From positions 4,083,001 through 4,147,000 of the forward strand of contig NZ_CP119677.1 in the NCBI RefSeq assembly GCF_029318685.1: 64,000 nt of DNA, given 5' to 3'. How positions within the stretch are numbered: position 1 is the stretch's first letter; the number at the start of each line of letters is the position of its first letter. The translations under genes were made by a program, and so were the position numbers. This DNA comes from Ruminiclostridium papyrosolvens DSM 2782 (GTDB lineage Bacteria; Bacillota; Clostridia; Acetivibrionales; DSM-1351). Of the stretch, positions 43,503-52,905 are shown piece by piece. Below the pieces are notes generated by a model. That model did not search any database, was not told the DNA's origin, and saw only the letters and a list, made by a program, of their open reading frames with translations.

Positions 43503-44336
43503 TTATATATCATTAGACATATTTTCCAGTACCTTTGCAGATAAAGTCAACTCTTCCACTGAAGCCACTATCTCTTCAAAAGAAGTTGCTTGGGATTGAT
43601 AAATATCATTTGCAGTATTTATCTTTGTACTTATTTCTTTAATAGAATTTTTAATTTGCTTTAGTACAAAATCAATTTGCTTTATGGAATCATTTGTTGA
43701 GCTTGCTAATTTACGAATCTCCTGAGCAACTATATTAAACCCTTTTCCGTGTTCTCCGGCTCGTGCTGCTTCAATGGCTGCATTTAGGCCCAACAAATTT
43801 GTCTGTGATGCAATACCCCTTATAAAACTAAGTATTTCATCAGTAGTCCCTGTATTCTCATCTGCTTCATTAGCTTCTTTCTGAATTTCATTGCTCATTG
43901 CCACAACATCCTGCAACCCGGAGGATACCTCATTAATTGCGCCGGAAATATGATGTAATGCTAAAGATTGATTTTTATAGGCCTCATTTAAATCAGAGCT
44001 TTTTTGCAAACTTTTGCCCAATAAAATACAACCAACTACAGTATCATTTTCTTTTATTGGTAATGCATACGACTTGAATGGTACACCATAAACTTCCTTA
44101 GGAACAACACTTGTAGTCATCTTGCCTGTTTGAATTGCCTTATAGGCAGCCCCGCCCTCGGGTATAGGATCACCCGGCTCTGCCTTTAGCTGAAGACCGG
44201 GGCAGCTTTGATTAATTATGTACCTTTCTCGATCCGTTATAGCTATTGATGCTGCATTGTCAAAAAATACGGCCATATAAGGAATAACCTTTGTGAATGC
44301 AGCTAAGATCTCGTTATCGATGACAATTGTTGGCAT
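43503..44336 (-). CDS. Soluble methyl-accepting chemotaxis-type signalling protein
   Basis: 277 residues, no membrane segment. Residues 1-115 form a ligand-sensing domain ([56 protein letters not shown]), PAS/Cache-like. The C-terminus is an MCP signalling hairpin whose tip is [39 protein letters not shown], somewhat short for a full receptor. It probably signals cytoplasmic metabolite or redox state to CheA/CheW. Isolated gene; no che genes nearby. Confidence 0.87.
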   Translation of the reverse strand: MPTIVIDNEILAAFTKVIPYMAVFFDNAASIAITDRERYIINQSCPGLQLKAEPGDPIPEGGAAYKAIQTGKMTTSVVPKEVYGVPFKSYALPIKENDTVVGCILLGKSLQKSSDLNEAYKNQSLALHHISGAINEVSSGLQDVVAMSNEIQKEANEADENTGTTDEILSFIRGIASQTNLLGLNAAIEAARAGEHGKGFNIVAQEIRKLASSTNDSIKQIDFVLKQIKNSIKEISTKINTANDIYQSQATSFEEIVASVEELTLSAKVLENMSNDI

Positions 44337-44521
44337 AGTATCATATCCTTTACAATATATTTATATCAACAATTGTATACTTGATTTGTATATTAAGTAA
44401 AGTTCCTATTTTAAAGTAAAATTACTGATTAAATAAAGAATATGTGCCTAGTTTGGCTACACATAACTTCTTGGACAAATTCATTATATTTTTACTAATA
44501 ATTCCTTATAAGATGTAAAAA

Positions 44522-44557
44522 AACAGCAGTTGTATAAAGATACAACTACTGTTTTTT
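44522..44557 (-). terminator. Rho-independent terminator after Fe-ADH
   Basis: AACAGCAGTTGTAT (44522-44535) pairs with ATACAACTACTGTT (44540-44553) with one mismatch and a 4-nt loop, flanked by A- and T-tracts. It lies 25 bp past the Fe-ADH stop. Confidence 0.88.
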
Positions 44558-44582
44558 AAATAATAAGTTATTATATAATTTA

Positions 44583-45782
44583 TTAAAGTGAGTTTACATA
44601 AATGTTTCTAACTGATTCCTTTGTTGCCTTAACAGGTGCAATAGCAAGCAAGCCGTCAAGACTAGGTGTTTCAAATGCAAGGTTAACAAGCTTATCAACA
44701 ACACTGTCATCAAAGCCTTCATCTCTCAGGTGAGACTTTATACCTACACTCTCAATCCAGTTTCTTAAGCCTGTATATGCCTTGTCAGCTTCATCAGCGG
44801 TACCTTTAAAGTCAGGAAGAATTGGTTCAAAAATCTCTGCCAAAACTTCTCCTGATGCAGGGTAAATTTCTTTTACAACTGCAGGAAGCAGCATTGCAAG
44901 TCCAAGTCCGTGTGCAAGGTCAGGTCTTACTGCACTCAAAGGATGTTCCAGTGCATGTGTGTAATGCAGCAAACCGTTGTCAAAGGAAGTTCCTGCTATC
45001 AATGAAGCATATAAAAGATAGTATCTTGCAGTAAGATTTTCAGGTTCTTTTATGGCGATTGGCAAATATTTTGCAACCAATCTTATTGTTTCTTTTGCCA
45101 AAAGTATAGCCAACGGATTTGTAACTACTGTTGTTGAAGCCTCAACAACGTGGTTTATAGCATCAACTGATACATAAATTGTCTGTTCAGCCGGTAATTT
45201 AGTCATCAATGCAGGGTCGTCAATAGCAAACAAAGGATAAATGCAATCATATGCTATTGCAGGCTTGTATTCTTTAGAAGGAATACTTACAACTGCAAAC
45301 CTGTCAACTTCAGTTCCTGTTCCATGAGTGAGGTTTATAGCAATAACAGGAGCCGCCTTTTCAGGAACAAAGCTGAGTTCATAAAGCTCTGTAGCATTTT
45401 TTTCAGGATAAGCCAATAGTATTGCAACACTCTTCGCTGCATCAATAGGGCTTCCTCCGCCAATTGCAATAACCGCCTCAGCGCTAAATGCTTTTGCTTC
45501 TGCAGTTGCTTCATCAACATGATCAACTGTAGGGTTTGGAGTAACTTTGCTGTACAATAAGTACTTTATTCCATTATCTTCAAGAGCTTTCTTTGTTACG
45601 TCCCATGCACCTGTCTTAATGTGCGAACTTTTACCTGTCATAACTATAACTTTTGTTATACCTCTTCCGGACAAGTTTGCTGCAACATCAGCCATTTTAT
45701 TGATAGCTCCCACACCAAAAAACGCTGTTGTTTTAGCTCTTATTTCCACTACCTGATTAATATCAATCTTGTTTTCCCACAT
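44583..45782 (-). CDS. Iron-containing alcohol dehydrogenase
   Basis: About 399 residues from ATG at 45782 (GGAGGG upstream; an in-frame ATG 15 nt earlier overlaps that site). Type III ADH: the NAD-binding glycine motif is VIAIGGGSPIDAAKS, with metal-ligand regions THGTGTEVDRFAVVS and HYTHALEHPLSAVRPDLAHGLGLA supplying Asp and His ligands. It interconverts alcohols and aldehydes with NAD(P)H, probably as part of fermentation. Three TTGTTAA half-sites upstream suggest control by the redox regulator Rex. Substrate range is unknown. Confidence 0.9.
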   Translation of the reverse strand: MWENKIDINQVVEIRAKTTAFFGVGAINKMADVAANLSGRGITKVIVMTGKSSHIKTGAWDVTKKALEDNGIKYLLYSKVTPNPTVDHVDEATAEAKAFSAEAVIAIGGGSPIDAAKSVAILLAYPEKNATELYELSFVPEKAAPVIAINLTHGTGTEVDRFAVVSIPSKEYKPAIAYDCIYPLFAIDDPALMTKLPAEQTIYVSVDAINHVVEASTTVVTNPLAILLAKETIRLVAKYLPIAIKEPENLTARYYLLYASLIAGTSFDNGLLHYTHALEHPLSAVRPDLAHGLGLAMLLPAVVKEIYPASGEVLAEIFEPILPDFKGTADEADKAYTGLRNWIESVGIKSHLRDEGFDDSVVDKLVNLAFETPSLDGLLAIAPVKATKESVRNIYVNSL

Positions 45783-45941
45783 ATTTTTACCCTCCATTTA
45801 TTATAATTTATTTGTTAACTTTAATTTATATGCTAATATTATATCTACTTTGTTAAAAAAACAACAATCATTATCTATATTTTATCACAATATTTCCTTG
45901 TTTGCTCTCTTTATCTCAATTTAATAGAGGAATACATAACT

Positions 45942-45959
45942 TTGTTAATATTTTAACCG
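45942..45959. promoter_or_regulatory. Rex-like redox operator upstream of Fe-ADH
   Basis: TTGTTAATATTTTAACCG matches the Rex consensus TTGTTAA-N4-TTAACAA at all but the last two positions. Further TTGTTAA half-sites lie near 45812 and 45850. It is about 160 bp upstream of Fe-ADH and just past the rubrerythrin stop. Rex control of alcohol dehydrogenases is well established in clostridia; binding here is inferred. Confidence 0.45.
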
Positions 45960-45966
45960 TTTTCCT

Positions 45967-46554
45967 TTAGGATTGCTTTGCTACTTCAAACCAACCCTGA
46001 GGATGTTTGCACACCGGGCATATTCCAGGTGCCTCAGCCCCCTCATGTATGTGGCCGCAGTTGGTACAAACCCACCTCACAGGGCCATTCTTACTATATA
46101 ATGTCTGATTTTCAAGTTCAGTTGCCATCTGTTTAAATTTTTTCTCATGTTCACCTTCGATTTTTGCTATCATTCTGAAAGCAGCTTCTACTTGCGGAAA
46201 GCCCTCTTCCTTGGCAACATCAGCAAAAGCAGGGTAAACATTTGAATTTTCTTCATGTTCACCATTAGCAGCAGCTTTTAGGTTTGAAAGTGTATCTCCA
46301 AGCTCGAAGGGGTAACCGCCGTCTACTTTAACGTTGTTCTCATCTGTCCCCATCCCGTCAATGAGTAAATCGTAGAACACCTTTGCGTGAGCTTCCTCAT
46401 TCTTTATTATTTGTCTGAACTCCTGTTCAATAACAACGTGCCCTTCTTTCCTTGCATAATTCGCATAAAAGGTATACCTGTTTTTTGCCTGTGATTCTCC
46501 GGCAAACCCCCTAGCAAGATTTTCAGAAGTTCTTGTACCTGATAACTTTCCCAT
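45967..46554 (-). CDS. rbr: Rubrerythrin (diiron domain plus C-terminal rubredoxin)
   Basis: 195 residues in the classical order: ferritin-like diiron domain (ENLARGFAGESQAKNRYTFYANYARKEGHVVIEQEF, NEEAHAKVFYDLL, IAKIEGEHEKKFKQMA) followed by a FeCys4 rubredoxin module (CTNCGHIHEGAEAPGICPVCKHPQGWFEV). It reduces hydrogen peroxide in the anaerobe's cytosol. Its domain order is the reverse of the protein at 29.5-30.1 kb, so the window encodes both types. Confidence 0.94.
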   Translation of the reverse strand: MGKLSGTRTSENLARGFAGESQAKNRYTFYANYARKEGHVVIEQEFRQIIKNEEAHAKVFYDLLIDGMGTDENNVKVDGGYPFELGDTLSNLKAAANGEHEENSNVYPAFADVAKEEGFPQVEAAFRMIAKIEGEHEKKFKQMATELENQTLYSKNGPVRWVCTNCGHIHEGAEAPGICPVCKHPQGWFEVAKQS

Positions 46555-46677
46555 AGCTGTCCTCCTATAATAAAATTTAATGTATATTGTTTCCTCTGAA
46601 AAGCAATTTATGCAGTATATCCAGAAATGTATTTAAAATTCCATTATTATAGATAGGGTAATTATCTTTCAAAAACA

Positions 46678-46727
46678 AAAAGCCCAATGGACAGACTTAT
46701 TTTTATTAGTCGTCCCATTAGGCTTTT
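46678..46727 (-). terminator. Rho-independent terminator after potD
   Basis: AAAAGCCCAATGGACAGACT (46678-46697) pairs with the reverse complement at 46708-46727 with a few mismatches around a T-rich loop, flanked by A/T tracts. It closes the pot operon. Confidence 0.85.
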
Positions 46728-46744
46728 TAACTTAAAAAATTAAT

Positions 46745-47794
46745 TTATCTGGAAGTAATTTCTGTCCATATCTTATCATAATCCTTGATAGAAGCATCCA
46801 AATCAACGAAAACCTCACAGCCCTTCATCTGTTCTTCGCTTGGATAAGCTGCAATGTCTTTTAATAAAGCAGGATCAAGCTTTTTCTTTACTTCGGTCTG
46901 TGGAGTTGAGTATCCTATATAGTTGGTATTTTTAAGAGCAATCTCAGTATCGCACATAAAGTTTATAAATTCTTCTGCTTCCTTCTGGTGCTTTGCGGTA
47001 CTGGGAATAACCATTGAGTCAAACCACAGATTACTTCCTTCCTTTGGTATAGCGTATTCAAGATCTTTGTTCTGGTTCTTCATGTATACTGCATCCCCTG
47101 ACCAAACTACAGCCAAAGCTCCCTCGCCCATTATCATCTTGTCCTTGACTTCGTCTCCAACATAGGCCTGTACAATATCCTTCTGTTTTATTAATTCATT
47201 CTTTGCTTTTTCTAGTTCAGCCTTATTTTTAGTATTAAGAGAATATCCAAGTTTCTTTAAGGCTACTGCTATAGAATCCCTTTGACTGTCCAGCATGAAT
47301 ATCTGTTTGTCATATTTTTTGTCCCAGAGTATATTCCAGCTGTTTACAGGTTCTTTAACCATTGTTTTATTGTAAATAATACCTACGGTCCCCCACATAT
47401 AAGGAACAGAGTACTCATTTTTGGGGTCAAAGGAAAGATTCTTGAACTTTTCTTCAATATACTTGTAGTTTGGTATATTATTCAGATTTATTTTATTAAC
47501 CATACCTTCATTTATCATTTTCTTTATCATATAGTCTGATGGAATGGCAACATCATAATCGCTTCCACCTGCTTTAAGCTTTACATACATTTCTTCATTC
47601 GTAGGAAATGTATCATAAACAACGTTTATGTTGAATTTATCTTCAAATTTCTTAATTACATCTTCTCCGATGTAATCTCCCCAATTGTATACCTTTAGTG
47701 TTGTTTTATCGCTTGAAGCTCCTCCGCAGCCTGTTAAAGCTGCACTGCCAGCAATCACAGCTGCTGCCAAAATACCTGCTAATATTCTCTTCAT
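46745..47794 (-). CDS. potD: Spermidine/putrescine ABC transporter substrate-binding lipoprotein
   Basis: 349 residues from ATG at 47794 (TGGAGG upstream, inside the end of potC). Lipoprotein signal with lipobox LTGC (Cys23). The mature protein has PotD features: KVYNWGDYIGEDVIKKFEDKFNINVVYDTFPTNEEMYVKLKAGGSDYDVAIPSDYM, VPYMWGTVGIIYNK and WSGDAVYM. It binds polyamines outside the cell and delivers them to PotBC. Last gene of the operon, followed by a terminator. Confidence 0.94.
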   Translation of the reverse strand: MKRILAGILAAAVIAGSAALTGCGGASSDKTTLKVYNWGDYIGEDVIKKFEDKFNINVVYDTFPTNEEMYVKLKAGGSDYDVAIPSDYMIKKMINEGMVNKINLNNIPNYKYIEEKFKNLSFDPKNEYSVPYMWGTVGIIYNKTMVKEPVNSWNILWDKKYDKQIFMLDSQRDSIAVALKKLGYSLNTKNKAELEKAKNELIKQKDIVQAYVGDEVKDKMIMGEGALAVVWSGDAVYMKNQNKDLEYAIPKEGSNLWFDSMVIPSTAKHQKEAEEFINFMCDTEIALKNTNYIGYSTPQTEVKKKLDPALLKDIAAYPSEEQMKGCEVFVDLDASIKDYDKIWTEITSR

Positions 47795-47795
47795 A

Positions 47796-48617
47796 TTAAA
47801 CCTCCATGCCACCAGTTTTAATTGACTTCCTTTTCTTTGTCTCTCTGTCTGAACGTATATTTATTATAAAAAGAAGAAGCAATACGCCGCCAAACATAAG
47901 AGTGGATAATGCGTTAATTGTTGGTTTTACCCCTGTTCTTGCCATCGAATATATGGTGATGGACAAGTTTGAAACTCCCGAACCGGTAGTAAAGTAGCTT
48001 ATAACAAAATCATCTATTGAAAGAGTTATTGCCATAAGAAATCCTGAAATAATACCAGGCATTATTTCAGGTATTATTACTTTTCTAAGTGCATACGACG
48101 AACCTGCACCTAAATCCAAAGCCGCCTCATATAAATTTGTATTCATTTGTTTTAGCTTTGGCAAAACAGATAAAATAACGTATGGTATATTAAATGTCAC
48201 ATGAGCAAGAAGCATTGTAAAAAAGCCCATTTGCATTTTGACAAAAGTACCTATGAATACAAACATCAGCATAAGGGAAACCCCCGTAACTATGTCTGGA
48301 TTCAGAACAGGCAGATAAGTCAGATTCATTACAGCGGTCCTTTTTGCTTTCTTCATGCTATGTATTCCTATTGCTGCCAATGTACCTATTACAACAGCAA
48401 TTACAGAAGAAAGCAGAGCTATTATAATAGTGTTGTAAAAAGCATCCTTAATCTGGGAATTTCTGAACAATTCCTCATACCATTTGAAGGTAAACCCCGT
48501 CCAGTTACCACGGGACTTGGACTTGTTAAACGAGAAGGCAATCAGAACTACTATGGGTAGATACATAAAAAGCAGTATCAGCCCAAGATATGTCTTCATA
48601 ATAATCTTTTTTACCAT
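47796..48617 (-). CDS. potC: Spermidine/putrescine ABC permease PotC
   Basis: 273-residue membrane permease with about six helices (LGLILLFMYLPIVVLIAFSFNKSKS at the N-terminus) and the EAA loop LYEAALDLGAGSSYALRKVIIPEIMPGIISGF that contacts PotA. Overlaps the end of potB by 7 bp and ends just before the potD start, so the operon is tightly coupled. Forms a heterodimer with PotB. Confidence 0.93.
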   Translation of the reverse strand: MVKKIIMKTYLGLILLFMYLPIVVLIAFSFNKSKSRGNWTGFTFKWYEELFRNSQIKDAFYNTIIIALLSSVIAVVIGTLAAIGIHSMKKAKRTAVMNLTYLPVLNPDIVTGVSLMLMFVFIGTFVKMQMGFFTMLLAHVTFNIPYVILSVLPKLKQMNTNLYEAALDLGAGSSYALRKVIIPEIMPGIISGFLMAITLSIDDFVISYFTTGSGVSNLSITIYSMARTGVKPTINALSTLMFGGVLLLLFIINIRSDRETKKRKSIKTGGMEV

Positions 48618-49438
48618 AGTGCTGCCCCTCCTCCCTTATCTTCGTCAAATCTGGACATAATTGCTATACTAATTAATATGAATATCATCATTATGATAGA
48701 TATCGCTGCGCCAAAGTTCCAATCGTACACCGTCAGGAACTGTCTCTCGATGAGATTTCCTATCAGGGTATATTGTGCCCCTCCCAGTAGCTTTGATATT
48801 ACAAAAGTAGTAACTGCAGGCATAAATACCATGGTAAGCCCTGACATAACTCCGGGCAGACTCAAAGGCAAAATTACTTTTTTGAACACAGTAACCCAGT
48901 TCCCCCCCAAATCCTGTGCAGCCTCTACCAACTTGTTATCCACTTTCATTAATACTGAATATATGGGAAGTATCATAAATGGAAGGAAGTTATACACCAT
49001 TCCTAAAACAACAGCCCCATTTGTGTACAAAATATTAATTGTCGGGAGATGAAAAAATGATAGTATGGAGTTTATTATCCCATGTTTTTCCAGCAGTGTC
49101 AGCCAAGCATATGTACGAAGCAGGAAGTTCATCCACATGGGTATAATAAAAAGCATTGACATAGTAGTCTTCTTACTATACTCCTTACTGGCAAGTATAA
49201 GTGCAACCGGATAACCTATAATAAGACACACAAAGGTACTTAAAAGAGCCAGCCAGAGTGACTTGAACAAAACACTAAAAAATATGGGGTCGCAAAATCT
49301 GTAAAAATTTTGCAGTGAAAATCTGAAACCTTGCTCATCCTTTATGGTGAAAGCATAGAAAAGGATGAGCAAGGAAGGTATAATTATAAAAATAGCCATC
49401 CATACAAGGTATGGATAAGACAACCACTTCTTTTTCAT
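48611..49438 (-). CDS. potB: Spermidine/putrescine ABC permease PotB
   Basis: 275-residue membrane permease, six predicted helices, with N-terminal LVWMAIFIIIPSLLILFYAF and EAA loop LVEAAQDLGGNWVTVFKKVILPLSLPGVMSGL. Starts two bases after the potA stop and overlaps potC. Partner of PotC in the polyamine importer. Confidence 0.93.
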   Translation of the reverse strand: MKKKWLSYPYLVWMAIFIIIPSLLILFYAFTIKDEQGFRFSLQNFYRFCDPIFFSVLFKSLWLALLSTFVCLIIGYPVALILASKEYSKKTTMSMLFIIPMWMNFLLRTYAWLTLLEKHGIINSILSFFHLPTINILYTNGAVVLGMVYNFLPFMILPIYSVLMKVDNKLVEAAQDLGGNWVTVFKKVILPLSLPGVMSGLTMVFMPAVTTFVISKLLGGAQYTLIGNLIERQFLTVYDWNFGAAISIIMMIFILISIAIMSRFDEDKGGGAALW

Positions 49439-49440
49439 TA

Positions 49441-50487
49441 TCAGCCCATCCTTTTCATAATATGAATATCATTAGGGTTCATTACCATACCTACTCTTGA
49501 GCCGTTCTCTACCATCTGAGTACTGTGGATTGTCCAGACATAATCCTGTGCTTCCACCAGCATTTCATAATGAACTCCTTTAAAGGTAACTGACTTTACC
49601 TCCCCCGATATCATACCTTTGTCTTCACTTACAATCCCAATATCTTCAGGCCGTACCACAGCATCTATTTCTTCATTCTCTGAAAAGCCTTTGTCAAGAC
49701 ATTCAAAGACCCTGTTTGCAAATTCAACTGTAAAATCCTTTATCATCTTGCCTTTAATAATATTGCTCTCACCTATAAAATCAGCTACAAATGCATTCTT
49801 AGGCTCGTTGTAAATCATTTGAGGCGTGCCTATCTGCTGTATACTGCCTGCATTCATAACTACTATGGTATCAGACATTGTAAGGGCTTCTTCCTGATCA
49901 TGAGTAACATATACAAAGGTTATACCTGTTTGCTTATGTATATTTTTCAGCTCTATCTGCATCTCTTTGCGAAGTTTTAAATCCAGCGCTCCAAGAGGTT
50001 CGTCAAGTAATAAAACCTCCGGTTGGTTAACAAGAGCTCTTGCAATTGCAACTCTCTGCTGCTGTCCTCCTGACAAAGAATCCACCGACCTCTTATGAAA
50101 GCCTTTAAGATTTACAAGTTCCAGCATCTCGTCTACTTTTTTACTTATAGTCGCTTTGTCCATTTTTTTAATTTTCAGTCCAAATGCTATATTCTCATAT
50201 ACATTCATGTGAGGAAAAAGCGCATACTTCTGAAAAACAGTATTGACCTTCCTTTGATATGGAGGTAAGTCATTTATCCTTTTGCCTTCAAAAAAAACAT
50301 CTCCGCTGTCAGGCTTTTCAAAACCGCCTATTATTCTAAGAGTAGTTGTCTTTCCACAGCCGCTAGGTCCTAAAAAGGTAATGAACTCATTTTTTAGTAT
50401 GTATAAATTTATATTGTTTAGTACGTGACTATCATCGAAACTTTTATTAACATCCTTTAGTAATATAATTGGTTGATTTTCGCTCAT
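49441..50487 (-). CDS. potA: Spermidine/putrescine ABC transporter ATPase PotA
   Basis: 348 residues from the ATG at 50487, chosen because GGAGG lies 6 nt before it; the frame is open 72 nt further and would overlap the regulator gene. Walker [10 protein letters not shown] (40-48), LSGGQ (138-142), Walker B LLLDE (159-163), switch His196, and a C-terminal TOBE regulatory domain ([24 protein letters not shown]). It energises PotBC-mediated polyamine import. It lies 37 nt downstream of the XRE-cupin regulator. Confidence 0.94.
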   Translation of the reverse strand: MSENQPIILLKDVNKSFDDSHVLNNINLYILKNEFITFLGPSGCGKTTTLRIIGGFEKPDSGDVFFEGKRINDLPPYQRKVNTVFQKYALFPHMNVYENIAFGLKIKKMDKATISKKVDEMLELVNLKGFHKRSVDSLSGGQQQRVAIARALVNQPEVLLLDEPLGALDLKLRKEMQIELKNIHKQTGITFVYVTHDQEEALTMSDTIVVMNAGSIQQIGTPQMIYNEPKNAFVADFIGESNIIKGKMIKDFTVEFANRVFECLDKGFSENEEIDAVVRPEDIGIVSEDKGMISGEVKSVTFKGVHYEMLVEAQDYVWTIHSTQMVENGSRVGMVMNPNDIHIMKRMG

Positions 50488-50524
50488 TCTTTTCCTCCAA
50501 CAATTGTTCCTCATTAACTTACTT

Positions 50525-51064
50525 TTAAAAACTAGGCGGTGATGATACCCATAAAACAACGGACTGGCTCTTGGCTGAATTAACTATTTTATGGGTTGTG
50601 ACAGGTTTAAAGTAGAAACATTCTCCTTTTTTTACCTTGTACTTCTGTGTACCCAGATAAACAGTCACACCTCCGCTGACAACATATCCGAATTCCTCAC
50701 CATCGTGGGGGTTATCAAGCTCTGAACTCCCTCCCGGGTCCAACTTTATAAGAATAGGCTCCATGGCATTCTTCTGAGCATTTGAAACAAGCCAGTGTAT
50801 CACGTAACCAGAATCCTTGTCTTCTTTAGTAAAAACATCATCTTTTTTAAAAACAACCTTTTCATTTACAGACTCGTTGAAGAAGTCCTTTATGTTGGTT
50901 CCCAGTGATTCCAGAATATCAATCAGGGTTGCAATCGACGGAGAAGTCAAATCCCTCTCTAGCTGGGATATAAAGCCTTTTGACAATTCACACCTTCCGG
51001 CAAGTTCTTCTTGCGTAAGACCATTTTTTACTCTTAGCTGTTTTATTTTTTCACCGATATTCAT
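50525..51064 (-). CDS. XRE-cupin regulator of the pot operon
   Basis: 179 residues from ATG at 51064 (GAGGA upstream). N-terminal helix-turn-helix ([49 protein letters not shown]) plus a C-terminal cupin sensor ([40 protein letters not shown]). PuuR-type regulators of polyamine genes have this build. It directly precedes potABCD, so it very likely senses polyamine levels and represses the operon. A perfect inverted repeat lies just upstream of its start. Confidence 0.9.
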   Translation of the reverse strand: MNIGEKIKQLRVKNGLTQEELAGRCELSKGFISQLERDLTSPSIATLIDILESLGTNIKDFFNESVNEKVVFKKDDVFTKEDKDSGYVIHWLVSNAQKNAMEPILIKLDPGGSSELDNPHDGEEFGYVVSGGVTVYLGTQKYKVKKGECFYFKPVTTHKIVNSAKSQSVVLWVSSPPSF

Positions 51065-51082
51065 TGACATTCCTCATTTAGC

Positions 51083-51103
51083 ATAAGTAAACTTTTTGTT
51101 TAC
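51083..51103. promoter_or_regulatory. Probable operator of the XRE-cupin regulator
   Basis: Perfect 8-bp inverted repeat AAGTAAAC (51083-51090) / GTTTACTT (51096-51103) with a TTTTT spacer, 19 bp upstream of the regulator start. Consistent with autoregulation of the regulator-pot operon. Confidence 0.6.
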
Positions 51104-51220
51104 TTCAATTAAACAACAAATAAATGTATATCACATTCTATTAACAGTGTCAATAAAATCTAACATTTTTTTGCATAAATATACACTCTACACTAAAATG
51201 ATAGCTTTTTAACCGCTAAA

Positions 51221-51257
51221 AAAGCAGTTACACGTATTTTAAACGCGCAACTGCTTT
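51221..51257 (-). terminator. Terminator after the amino-acid ABC ATPase
   Basis: AAAGCAGTT (51221-51229) and AACTGCTTT (51249-51257) form a perfect 9-bp stem with further partial pairing inside; it lies 18 bp past the ATPase stop. Confidence 0.7.
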
Positions 51258-51274
51258 ACATAAATTTACATTTA

Positions 51275-52036
51275 CTACCCGATGAAACCTCTTATAAATG
51301 CCCTTGTTCTTTCCTTCTTAGGATTAGTAAATATGTCCTCCGGCTTACCTTCTTCTACAATAATGCCACCATCCATAAAAATAACTCTGTCTGCAACTTC
51401 CCTTGCAAAATTCATTTCATGGGTTACAACCACCATTGTCATATGTTCTTCAGCAAGCTGTCTGATAACTTTAAGCACCTCGTTTGTAAGCTGTGGGTCA
51501 AGCGCAGATGTTGGCTCATCAAAAAACAGAACATCAGGTTTGAGTGCAAGTGCCCTTGCTATAGCAACTCTCTGGCACTGACCTCCTGACAGATTACATG
51601 GATATGCATTTGCTTTGTCTTCAAGACCCATCTTTACAAGGAGCTCCATGGCTGTTTTTTGGGCTTCTTCCTTGCTCACCCCTGCAACGCTTACAGGTGC
51701 CGCCATAATGTTGTCCAAAACGCTATAATGAGGAAAAAGATTGAAGCTCTGAAATACAAGACCTAATTTCAAGCGTATGTTTCTTAGCTTCTTTTTATCT
51801 GCATAGACTGCTCTGCCTTGTGCATTGGTAGAAACCATTACGTCATCCTCTACGGTAATTAAACCCATATCTACTTTTTCCAAAAGATTAATACATCTGA
51901 GCAGTGTACTCTTCCCGGAACCTGACGGGCCTATTACTGCAACGACCTCACCTTTATTAACCTCAAATGAGATTCCTGAAAGCACCACATTTCCATCGAA
52001 GCTTTTATATATATCTGTTGCTTTTATCATTTCCAT
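51275..52036 (-). CDS. Polar amino-acid ABC transporter ATPase
   Basis: 253 residues. Walker [10 protein letters not shown] (36-44), Q-loop [13 protein letters not shown] (149-153), Walker B LFFDE (170-174), switch His in [16 protein letters not shown]. GlnQ/ArtP/TcyC type. It follows the permease by 29 nt and completes a three-gene importer with the binding protein at 52.9 kb. The sequence between Walker A and Q-loop is slightly longer ([13 protein letters not shown]), as in cystine and arginine importers. Substrate not determined. Confidence 0.92.
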   Translation of the reverse strand: MEMIKATDIYKSFDGNVVLSGISFEVNKGEVVAVIGPSGSGKSTLLRCINLLEKVDMGLITVEDDVMVSTNAQGRAVYADKKKLRNIRLKLGLVFQSFNLFPHYSVLDNIMAAPVSVAGVSKEEAQKTAMELLVKMGLEDKANAYPCNLSGGQCQRVAIARALALKPDVLFFDEPTSALDPQLTNEVLKVIRQLAEEHMTMVVVTHEMNFAREVADRVIFMDGGIIVEEGKPEDIFTNPKKERTRAFIRGFIG

Positions 52037-52065
52037 ATATTACCTCCGGATAAATCCCTTTTTAC

Positions 52066-52698
52066 CTATCTATAATAATTAAGCTTTTTCTCTGCAAATG
52101 AAAACGCCTGAGCCACAATAAGATTCATAATAAAATAGAAGACTCCTGCAACAAACAAGGGCTGTACCGAGGACACCCTGCTGGAAGCGTTTTGGGCAAC
52201 TCTGAACATTTCTTCCACAGCGATTGCTGAAACAAGTGCAGTATCCTTAACAAGGGTGATTACTTCGTTGCTGATAGGCGGCAATACTCTCTTGATGACC
52301 TGAGGTAAAACAATCTTAAAAAACACCTGCAGTTTAGTAAAGCCAAGAACTTCTCCAGCTTCATACTGCCCTTTAGGAATAGACTCGATTCCGCCTCTGA
52401 ATATCTCAGCAAAGTAAGCCGCATAATTAAGTACAAATGCAATAACGGCAGCAGTAAATCTTCCCACTTTAGCATCAAAAAGATAGGACGGTGCAAAATA
52501 AACCACCAGTAGCTGCAGTATTAATGGCGTTCCTCTCATTATTGAGATATAAATACTTGTAATCCATCTAATAAATATATTTTTTGTTCTTCTACCAAAG
52601 GATATAATAAGTCCTAAAGGTATTGAAAAAATAAGTGTTAATGCAAATATTTGTAAAGAAACTACCATTCCATCCAATAACAATAATACCAGCTTCAC
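52066..52698 (-). CDS. Polar amino-acid ABC transporter permease
   Basis: 210 residues, standard short permease with about five helices: LDGMVVSLQIFALTLIFSIPLGLIISFG, ISIMRGTPLILQLLVVYFA and the EAA loop YFAEIFRGGIESIPKGQYEAGEVLGFTKLQVF. His/Glu/Gln/Arg/opine family. It lies between its binding protein (terminator-like hairpin between) and its ATPase. Probably forms a homodimer, unlike the AapQ/AapM pair at 1.6-3.9 kb. Confidence 0.92.
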   Translation of the reverse strand: MKLVLLLLDGMVVSLQIFALTLIFSIPLGLIISFGRRTKNIFIRWITSIYISIMRGTPLILQLLVVYFAPSYLFDAKVGRFTAAVIAFVLNYAAYFAEIFRGGIESIPKGQYEAGEVLGFTKLQVFFKIVLPQVIKRVLPPISNEVITLVKDTALVSAIAVEEMFRVAQNASSRVSSVQPLFVAGVFYFIMNLIVAQAFSFAEKKLNYYR

Positions 52699-52832
52699 TG
52701 ATAAATCCCCTCTCCGTCATTAACTAAGCCGGGTTTTACACCCATGCCTATCTATTTTATATTACAATAGAGTAATTTTCTACATTTATATTGCATTATT
52801 TACTGCCATATCACAATTTATCACCTAAAAAC

Positions 52833-52865
52833 AGGGCCGATATATATTATATCAGCCCTTTTTTG
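52833..52865 (-). terminator. Terminator-like hairpin between binding protein and permease
   Basis: AGGGCCGATAT pairs with ATATCAGCCCT (one mismatch), followed on the minus-strand-proximal side by T/A tracts (TTTTTT at the far arm on the plus strand). It lies downstream of the binding-protein stop (52906) and upstream of the permease start (52698), so it probably attenuates readthrough. Confidence 0.65.
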
Positions 52866-52905
52866 AAGTCTACGAATATGATCAATTTTCTTATAAGCAT
52901 TTAAA

